Shown here: positions 58,753-64,000 of the stretch, in pieces
How positions within the stretch are numbered: the stretch's first letter is position 1
How the letters are laid out: each line of letters begins with the position of its first letter
Assembly: GCF_002025255.2 (NCBI RefSeq)
Contig: NZ_CP054589.1
Location: forward strand, 186,001 to 250,000
DNA: 64,000 nt
DNA from: Halolamina sp. CBA1230
GTDB lineage: Archaea; Halobacteriota; Halobacteria; Halobacteriales; Haloferacaceae
Reading direction: 5' to 3'
The notes under the pieces: generated by a model
The model's database searches: none
What the model was told of the DNA's origin: nothing
Seen by the model: only the letters and a program-made list of their open reading frames with translations
Translations under genes and position numbers: made by a program

Positions 58753-59070
58753 ATGCCGCAAGAGCCGCTCTTCCAGTACACGCACGTCGAGGCCGGCCTG
58801 GTCGAGAACGTCGTGCTTCGGCCGACTGATGACACCGAGACATACCCCTCAGGCTGGAAGTACACGCTCCACTTGGGCACACTCGATGACCTCACGCTCG
58901 TCCGGTATGACAACTCGCACGAGGACACGAAGGGCCACGAGCACCACACCGCGGCCGGTGACAGAGACGACGTCGAATTTCCCGGGATGGAAGACCGACT
59001 CGTCGAGTTCTGGGCAAGCGCGGACGAGTACTGGGAGGCCGTCGGCGGCAACCCGCCCCGACCACACTGA
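58753..59070 (+). CDS. TumE-like putative toxin
   Basis: 105 residues. The core (ENVVLRPTDDTETYPSGWKY, TLHLGTLDDLTLVRYDNSHE, DTKGHEHHTA) has the small beta domain and RYDN-(x)n-H pattern of TumE-family toxins, and ends in LVEFWASADEYWEAV. It is followed by an HVO_A0114-type HTH protein, the known companion of this family in haloarchaea. The operator at 58724 supports a TA operon. Intact. Confidence 0.65.
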   Translation: MPQEPLFQYTHVEAGLVENVVLRPTDDTETYPSGWKYTLHLGTLDDLTLVRYDNSHEDTKGHEHHTAAGDRDDVEFPGMEDRLVEFWASADEYWEAVGGNPPRPH

Positions 59071-59103
59071 TCGAACACCACCCGACCAACCGACATCCTG
59101 ACT

Positions 59104-59520
59104 ATGACCACGCTCCAGATCACCGTCGGCGACCGAGAACAGCTTCGCCAAGACACGCTCCAGTTCGTCCAGGACATCGACGCTGACGACCTCGACAGCC
59201 AGGATGGAAAAGCGACGCTCCAGTTCGGAACCTACGACGACTTCGTTGACAGTCTTACCCCACTCCGCCTCGAGCTCATCCGGGCGATCGCGGAGGAGAC
59301 TCCTGAGAGTATGCGCGAGGCGGCCCGTCTCGTCGATCGCGATGTGTCTGATGTCCACTCGGACCTGAAGCAGCTCGAAGTGCTGGGTATCCTCACTCTC
59401 GAAGCGGGCGGGCCCAGCGGCGCGATCCAACCCGTTGTCCCGTTCGATCGGATCGAGGTTCACATCGACTACCCGCTTATCGATCGCGACGACGCCGATA
59501 GCGCCCCGGCGAGTGCGTAG
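59104..59520 (+). CDS. HVO_A0114-type DNA-binding protein, antitoxin candidate
   Basis: 138 residues. The N-terminal third (LQITVGDREQLRQDTLQFVQ) is followed by a winged helix (LRLELIRAIAEETPESMREA, RLVDRDVSDVHSDLKQLEVL) and an acidic end. The name follows the Haloferax volcanii pHV4 protein. It lies 33 bases after the TumE-like gene, so it would be the antitoxin and autoregulator. A half-length relative is at 44950-45210. Confidence 0.7.
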   Translation: MTTLQITVGDREQLRQDTLQFVQDIDADDLDSQDGKATLQFGTYDDFVDSLTPLRLELIRAIAEETPESMREAARLVDRDVSDVHSDLKQLEVLGILTLEAGGPSGAIQPVVPFDRIEVHIDYPLIDRDDADSAPASA

Positions 59521-59544
59521 CACGAGAACTTAGAGATACGATTA

Positions 59545-61062
59545 TAGAGAATCGAGGAGAATACCTGACCCTTTAGGGTCAGGATGAATCCGACACCACA
59601 TTCCACAGTCCACCGTCGATGGCAGGGATGGATATTCCTCCGTTCTCAATCCGAATATTTACAAATAAAGTCAGTATAAGTGATTATACAAGCGTTCCAC
59701 GGATGCTGGAAGTCCACCGCACCCACCGAGCAAAAATCCTCAACCACGCGCAGGTAGAGGAACCGCTCGACCGTCACGGATGGAGTGCCAGCAAACTCTG
59801 GAACGTCGCCAACTACCACTCCCGAGAAGTGTGGGAGGAAACAGGCAAAATACCCGATCATGAGGAGCTGAAACACGAGTTGAAGACTCATAACAAGTAC
59901 AAGGGATTGCATTCGCAGTCCAGTCAGCGGGTTCTGGAGGAACTCGCTGAAGCCTTCAACTCGTGGTACTCCTCGGACGACAATCGGGACAACCCACCCG
60001 GTTACCGCAAAGAAAACTACTACGATACCGAGGGCAACCGTGTCCACGAAGAACACCCGCGTTCAACGGTGACGTGGAAGCAGAACGGCATCCGCCACGA
60101 CACCAAAAACAACCGCGTCAGGCTGTCAAAAGGAGCGAACCACAAGGAACACCCAAAGGCGTGGGAATACATCCTTGTCGAGTACGAGACACGCCCCGGT
60201 GTCGAGGTTGAGAACCTCCAACAGGTTCGCGCCGTCTACGACCAGCAGAACGAACAGTGGGAACTGCATCTCGTCTGCAAAGACGAAATTGAGACGCCCG
60301 ATACGCCTGGAACAGAGACAGCGGGTATCGATCTCGGCATCAGCAACTTCGCCGCCGTTGCCTACAGTACTGAAGACGCCGACTTGTACCCCGGCAACCG
60401 TCTGAAACAGGACGGGTACTACTTCCCGAAAGAAATCGCTAACTGCGACGATTCAGGCGGTGAACGAGCGACTCGATTACACAAGAAGTGGTCGGAACGG
60501 CGCACGCACTTCTTCCACTCCTTGGCGAAACACATCGTCGAACGCTGTGTCGAGAAAGAGGTTGGTCGCATTAACGTCGGTAACTTAGAGGGAGTCCGGG
60601 AGGACGAGAACGGCAACTCGAAGAACTGGGGTCGGCATGGGAATCTTGACTTGCACGGGTGGGCATTCGACCATTTCACCTCGATTCTCGAATACAAGGC
60701 GAAAGTCGAGGGGATCGAGGTCGTGGAAGTGTCCGAGCGAGACACCTCAAAGACGTGTTGCGTGTGCGGTCAGGAAGACGAGAGTCAGCGTGTCGAGCGA
60801 GGCTTGTACGTCTGTAAGGAGTGTGACGCGGCGTTTAACGCTGACGTGAATGGGGCGGAGAATATTCGTCTCGACCTCAACGCAAGTAACTCCGAGTCTG
60901 CGCCCAGTTTGGGCGGGGATAGGAGTACCGGCTGGTTGGCACAGCCCGCAGTCTACCTTCATGACTTGTCCAGCGGATTCCAACCGCAGGCACAAGTGGT
61001 AGACTGCAAACCCTAATATCCCAACCTCGGGATTCCTCCGCGTTCACGCGGAGGAGGATGTC
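59545..61062 (+). mobile_element. Solo TnpB element (third subtype)
   Basis: Left-end hairpin CCTGACCC/GGGTCAGG (59564-59583) and right-end hairpin TCCTCCGCG/CGCGGAGGA (61034-61055), both perfect. One tnpB, no tnpA. The exact borders are within about 10 bases of the hairpins. Confidence 0.8.
59703..61016 (+). CDS. tnpB: TnpB RNA-guided nuclease (third subtype)
   Basis: 437 residues from ATG 59703 (EVHRTHRAKILNHAQVEEPL). RuvC acids: D in AGIDLGISNFAAV, E in VGNLEGVRED, D in AFNADVNGAEN. Zinc finger CCVCGQEDESQ...CKECDAA. Upstream in-frame codons are unrelated, so 59703 is preferred. It is not closely related to the other seven tnpB genes here. Intact. Confidence 0.88.
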   Translation: MLEVHRTHRAKILNHAQVEEPLDRHGWSASKLWNVANYHSREVWEETGKIPDHEELKHELKTHNKYKGLHSQSSQRVLEELAEAFNSWYSSDDNRDNPPGYRKENYYDTEGNRVHEEHPRSTVTWKQNGIRHDTKNNRVRLSKGANHKEHPKAWEYILVEYETRPGVEVENLQQVRAVYDQQNEQWELHLVCKDEIETPDTPGTETAGIDLGISNFAAVAYSTEDADLYPGNRLKQDGYYFPKEIANCDDSGGERATRLHKKWSERRTHFFHSLAKHIVERCVEKEVGRINVGNLEGVREDENGNSKNWGRHGNLDLHGWAFDHFTSILEYKAKVEGIEVVEVSERDTSKTCCVCGQEDESQRVERGLYVCKECDAAFNADVNGAENIRLDLNASNSESAPSLGGDRSTGWLAQPAVYLHDLSSGFQPQAQVVDCKP

Positions 61063-61173
61063 AATCCTTGTGTACACGTGAGCGGTACCAACTCCGAACG
61101 ACAACTCACAACCTGCCGTCAACGGCGCGCTGGTACGCGGTCACGGCTTGCTGGGCTATCGGTTCCGGTCGTA
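61063..61173. other. Intergenic stretch
   Basis: Between the TnpB element and the recombinase fragment; no feature recognised. Confidence 0.3.
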
Positions 61174-61449
61174 CTATTGGGTGTGTTCCACCCGTGATGT
61201 CCGTACGCGGGCACCACCTAGTGCGGTATCGAGTGTCTCCGTGAGGAAGCCGGCGTCGGCGATTACCCCATCGGTGGCGACATTGAGGACGAACTGGCGC
61301 GTGTGGAGACAACTGATCCCATTCGGGCGAATCCCCATACACAGTGCAAGGATCAGAAGGCGCTCACTAGAGTTATCGGATGTCTGGCGGAGTACACGAA
61401 TGTGCTCGGTGGCGAGATATGGAGTACCGGCATCGTCATTAACCAACAC
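61174..61449 (-). pseudogene. Possible tyrosine-recombinase fragment
   Basis: The minus-strand frame reads YLATEHIRVLRQTSDN, then SERLLILALCMGIRPNGISC, which resembles the start of the catalytic domain of XerC/D-type integrases (box with the first catalytic Arg in MGIR). It ends after 91 codons without the remaining catalytic residues. Its first codons overlap palindrome copy 12. Identification is weak. Confidence 0.35.
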
Positions 61450-61480
61450 TAACTGTGGAATAGACGAATTTGTTGGTTAA
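61439..61480. repeat. Dispersed palindrome, copy 12
   Basis: Perfect arms TTAACCAACA (61439-61448) and TGTTGGTTAA (61471-61480), 22-base spacer. Left border of the HTH/PIN pair. Confidence 0.9.
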
Positions 61481-61604
61481 TATCACGTTCTTCCGGGGCC
61501 GCGGCGAAGAGCCCTACAAAAAATCAGTACTCGTCTGTGAACACTACAGCGCTCTCATTTCGTGGCAAACGTTTACGGTTTCTAGTTTCGTAACTCTATA
61601 CAAG

Positions 61605-62228
61605 ATGAGCTACGATACAGAACACGTGCGGAACGCGGGGGACACTCCGGGGATGATCACCGGAATCCCGACATTCGCAGAATTACTCGAGAACCCATCT
61701 CTCGCTAGCCTCTATACATCGATTCGGGGGTCAGCGACTGCCACGGGGCCTGAACTCGTCGAAGCAACGACTGTCTCGAAAAAGACGGTGTACGACTATC
61801 TCCATAAGCTGGAGAAAGCGGGCCTAATCAGCCAGGTTGGCGACGATGCCGGGACTGCTGTATACACCGCTGAAGAGTTTGAACTGACATTGACGGTTCG
61901 CGAGACGGAAGTCTCGATTACTCCCGAACTTATCGAGGTGATCGCACAGAAGAACGAGTACCCCGCGATCAAACGGGTTCTCGAAGATCACGGTATCGTC
62001 ACGTTCGCGCTCACATACGATCTCGTGAAAGCACACAGTGAGGGGGATGTCACAATCCGGCAGATCGCGAGCCTCACAGACCTTTCACCTGGAACTGCGT
62101 ATGATCTCGTCGAAGCGCTCTATTCGATTCTCGATCTAGGTGACGACGAGCCGGCCCCGACGACGTACACACCAGATGACTTCGACGAGGACGAAGGCGA
62201 CCTCCTCGAGGAATTTGCCGACAAGTAG
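61605..62228 (+). CDS. HTH protein, partner of a PIN-like protein
   Basis: 207 residues from ATG 61605. Two winged-helix units: residues about 25-80 (FAELLENPSLASLYTSIRGS, TVSKKTVYDYLHKLEKAGLI) and about 140-185 (EGDVTIRQIASLTDLSPGTA, YDLVEALYSILDLG). The acidic tail ends in LLEEFADK. The family is common in haloarchaea upstream of PIN-like genes (DUF7437-like, from memory). The next gene starts 13 bases later. Antitoxin role by context. Confidence 0.65.
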   Translation: MSYDTEHVRNAGDTPGMITGIPTFAELLENPSLASLYTSIRGSATATGPELVEATTVSKKTVYDYLHKLEKAGLISQVGDDAGTAVYTAEEFELTLTVRETEVSITPELIEVIAQKNEYPAIKRVLEDHGIVTFALTYDLVKAHSEGDVTIRQIASLTDLSPGTAYDLVEALYSILDLGDDEPAPTTYTPDDFDEDEGDLLEEFADK

Positions 62229-62241
62229 ACCGAATACGGGG

Positions 62242-62799
62242 ATGTACACTGCGAATATTGCGGACACGGTGATGTTTCGGAATTTAGGGAAGCATCCCAG
62301 TCCGCGCTTACAGTCGCTCAAGAGTGCCGTTGAGGAAGCCGGAACAGAGATTTGGGTGCCAGCCGCGGTCTACCACGAACTGGCGGATACTGGGAGTGCC
62401 GACTCACCGACGAATCCGTACCTCGATGCGGCTGTCGAAGAGGGGTGGCTTCGGGTAGCCACACCGCTACCAGGTGATCGCACAAAGGGGTTCGATAGTA
62501 GTGCTGGGCCGGTTGAGAAAGCCCGGTTCGTTACAGATGGGTTTCTTAATCAGCAGAGCAAGTATCCAGAGACCAACAACTGGCAGGATGCAGCGTTGGT
62601 CGCGTTGGCAGTTCGATTGTTCGATGCGAATGCTCGTATCCGTGTGATTACCCACACAGCGGACGAAAATCTGGCAAAGGCGTGCGCTCGTATCCCTCCC
62701 GAATTCGGGTACTACGATATCAAATCCCGATACTACAACCCGCCTCAGACAGCAAAATCTGAGTTTCCAACCGTTGACCAGGTCACGTGGGATGGGTAG
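62242..62799 (+). CDS. PIN-like putative toxin
   Basis: 185 residues. The pattern is PIN-like: an N-terminal strand (YTANIADTVMFRNLGKHPSP), an interior strand and helix (EIWVPAAVYHELADTG), the acidic NNWQDAALVALAVRLFDANA, and a closing RVITHTADENLAKACA. It lacks the classical DTS start but keeps acidic residues at the expected places. Behind the HTH gene, it is the probable toxin of the pair. Confidence 0.6.
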   Translation: MYTANIADTVMFRNLGKHPSPRLQSLKSAVEEAGTEIWVPAAVYHELADTGSADSPTNPYLDAAVEEGWLRVATPLPGDRTKGFDSSAGPVEKARFVTDGFLNQQSKYPETNNWQDAALVALAVRLFDANARIRVITHTADENLAKACARIPPEFGYYDIKSRYYNPPQTAKSEFPTVDQVTWDG

Positions 62800-62826
62800 A
62801 GAAAGTTGTGGTGACAGCTTCGATGG

Positions 62827-62836
62827 CTAACCAACG
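62827..62836. repeat. Half site of the dispersed palindrome
   Basis: CTAACCAACG, nine bases like the left arm of copies 5 and 6; no right arm within 40 bases. It follows the HTH/PIN pair at the place where a module border would be expected. Confidence 0.45.
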
Positions 62837-62872
62837 AAGAGGGGGTCTTCTCCGTCGAGATTATCAATCAGC

Positions 62873-62956
62873 GTGGGCCTCTTTGACGACTTCGAGCCGG
62901 TGGATGCTGTCGAGACGGACACAGCCGAAGTCAAGAGCGAGTTCGGAACGGAGTGA
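62873..62956 (+). pseudogene. Possible gene fragment, 27 codons
   Basis: Reads VGLFDDFEPVDAVETDTAEV, KSEFGTE to a stop. Typical haloarchaeal acidic composition, but too short to identify; probably the end or start of a lost gene. Confidence 0.3.
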
Positions 62957-62998
62957 TGCCGGTCACTCCCCTGGGCACCACGTCCTCTTTGCGTGCCA

Positions 62999-63655
62999 CT
63001 AGAGATAGAGACAGTCAGCGAGATCTTCATCTGGACGAATGAAGGCCACAATCTCTGCAGTGATATCAAACCGTGCCGGGAATGCGCCCGCCGCCGAGAT
63101 CGGCTCGTCAATCTCGCTGATGTCCATAACCGGTTTTGACCGCTCGGTTTCGAACTCCATCCACTCGTACGGCAACAACAAGAAAACCGCGTTATCGGCA
63201 TCTACGCCACCCCCTATGAGCTTCTTCGCCGAACACTTCCCAGCCTCTCCGATAATGTGGAAACCGTTATCGAAATATGCGACGTCGGCACGACCGTTCG
63301 AGTACCGCCGCTCGAAACACGTGTACGCTATATCTCGGTCGATAACTCGCCACTCATCCTGCTCCCACTCCTCCAGCGGACGGGCAACATCGTGCCCGAA
63401 CTCGTAGAGAAAATCCGCAAGCACGACCTTCAACCGTACGTGCCTGAAACTCTCGCTTGAATCCTGCTCGTGGATCTGGATCCAGTGTTTCTGGGCCGTT
63501 GTTTCGTACTGTATCGCGTACGCCTCCAAATCACCGGACTCCAAGACTGCCGAGATATCGATGGTCTCCCGTCCGTTACCCCGGTTGTGAGACGTGAATG
63601 CGTTACTCGCTCGTTCCGGACTTAATCGGGTGATCGAGATGTTCTCAGCTGACAT
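62999..63655 (-). CDS. Uncharacterised protein with nuclease-like motif, 218 residues
   Basis: No family is known to me. The central part reads RRYSNGRADVAYFDNGFHII, GEAGKCSAKKLIGGG: a D-(x)n-ExGK arrangement like that of PD-(D/E)XK nucleases, where D and E bind metal and K completes the site. N-terminal half helical/beta (YAIQYETTAQKHWIQI), C-terminal part beta-rich. It overlaps the end of the recombinase gene by 11 bases, so the two form one operon and may work together. Confidence 0.55.
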   Translation of the reverse strand: MSAENISITRLSPERASNAFTSHNRGNGRETIDISAVLESGDLEAYAIQYETTAQKHWIQIHEQDSSESFRHVRLKVVLADFLYEFGHDVARPLEEWEQDEWRVIDRDIAYTCFERRYSNGRADVAYFDNGFHIIGEAGKCSAKKLIGGGVDADNAVFLLLPYEWMEFETERSKPVMDISEIDEPISAAGAFPARFDITAEIVAFIRPDEDLADCLYL

Positions 63656-64000
63656 CGTCCTCGGTCGTGGTTTGTTCGTCGATTACCTCGAACGCGTCAC
63701 TCGCGACCTCTGCCTGCTCGCTCGCCTCAATGTGACTGTACATTTTGGATGTAGTGGATGGGTCTTCGTGGCGGAGCGCACGTTGAGCCGCCGAAGCACC
63801 CTCTGCGCGATAGAGGGCCTCGCCAGCACCGCGGCGCGCTCCGTGCGGTTTCAAGTACTCGTGCTCGCCCTCGACAGGGATCTCGCCCTCCTTGCAGAGT
63901 CGGCGGAAGATATTCCGAACGGTCTCCGTGGTGATCGATGGCGGAGAAATCTCATACCGACGTAGCACTGCCTCTGGACCGTTCGCCTCGAGTTCCGACT
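63645..64000 (-). CDS. Tyrosine recombinase (integrase), C-terminal part, cut by window edge
   Basis: The minus-strand frame enters from the right edge and ends at 63645. It carries the C-terminal catalytic boxes: HGARRGAGEALYRAEG (H-x-x-R), LRHEDPSTTSKMYSHIEA (H/Y box, with the nucleophilic Tyr in KMYSH). XerC/D-type integrases recombine short inverted-arm sites. Helical acidic tail (VASDAFEVIDEQ). It overlaps the gene at 62999. The first catalytic Arg lies outside the window. Confidence 0.8.
   Translation of the reverse strand, partial: SELEANGPEAVLRRYEISPPSITTETVRNIFRRLCKEGEIPVEGEHEYLKPHGARRGAGEALYRAEGASAAQRALRHEDPSTTSKMYSHIEASEQAEVASDAFEVIDEQTTTEDDVS

Noticed and set aside
303-61480. The palindromes as intrinsic terminators
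   Set aside because: The arms are not GC-rich, no T-run follows, and several lie immediately before start codons.

Overview
The window is accessory DNA of a haloarchaeon (class Halobacteria), almost certainly part of a plasmid or megaplasmid. The evidence is high GC, strongly acidic proteins, archaeal TFB and Orc1/Cdc6 genes, ParA partitioning, many protein families that I know only from haloarchaea, and a heavy load of IS200/IS605-type TnpB elements. There are no rRNA, tRNA or core metabolic genes. Family names given as DUF numbers are from memory and could not be checked here.

Layout. 1-6450: end of a TFB gene, an IS5-type element with a passenger membrane-protein gene, a TumE-like toxin-antitoxin (TA) pair, a SWIM zinc-finger gene, a winged-helix gene and a PIN-type TA pair. 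6500-12000: a TnpB element, a secreted PQQ-repeat lipoprotein, small zinc-ribbon proteins and a 5'-truncated gene. 11254-14433: a Bat-type regulator beside a Zn/Cd/Pb-type P1B ATPase. 14555-23600: small conserved haloarchaeal genes, two HTH-nucleotidyltransferase (AbiE-like) pairs, the second split by a TnpB element. 24500-27700: a glycosylation pair (epimerase, GT2 glycosyltransferase). 27800-36400 and 45550-50705: two diverged copies of one block (DUF6610-like gene, 115-residue gene, ArdC-like antirestriction protease, SWIM protein, 107-residue protein), each damaged by IS200/605 insertions. 37300-39200: an Orc1/Cdc6 gene with its own origin repeats. 40000-44800: a second copy of the SWIM/winged-helix region with a Doc-type toxin in place of TumE. 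50736-53100: a second Orc1/Cdc6 origin with a different repeat family. 53100-55860: decayed polB, a ParB-like gene, parA and a centromere-like repeat array. 55889-64000: TnpB elements, TA pairs and a tyrosine recombinase running off the right edge.

The most striking unexplained structure is a dispersed palindrome, TTAACCAACA, 20-23 bases, TGTTGGTTAA, present twelve times plus one degenerate copy and one half site. It lies only at the borders of gene modules. A TA cassette (31838-33399) sits exactly between two copies, while the sister block has one copy and no cassette at that position. A second recurrent signal is a T-rich box followed by a GC-rich hairpin with a redundant 3' strand, found about 14 times, 6-65 bases ahead of start codons. 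Together they suggest that this replicon is built from interchangeable, commonly regulated modules.

The two diverged block copies let the broken genes be reconstructed: at least five genes are split by mobile elements, and an IS-derived 307-bp element with exact 8-bp target duplications splits a PadR-like regulator.
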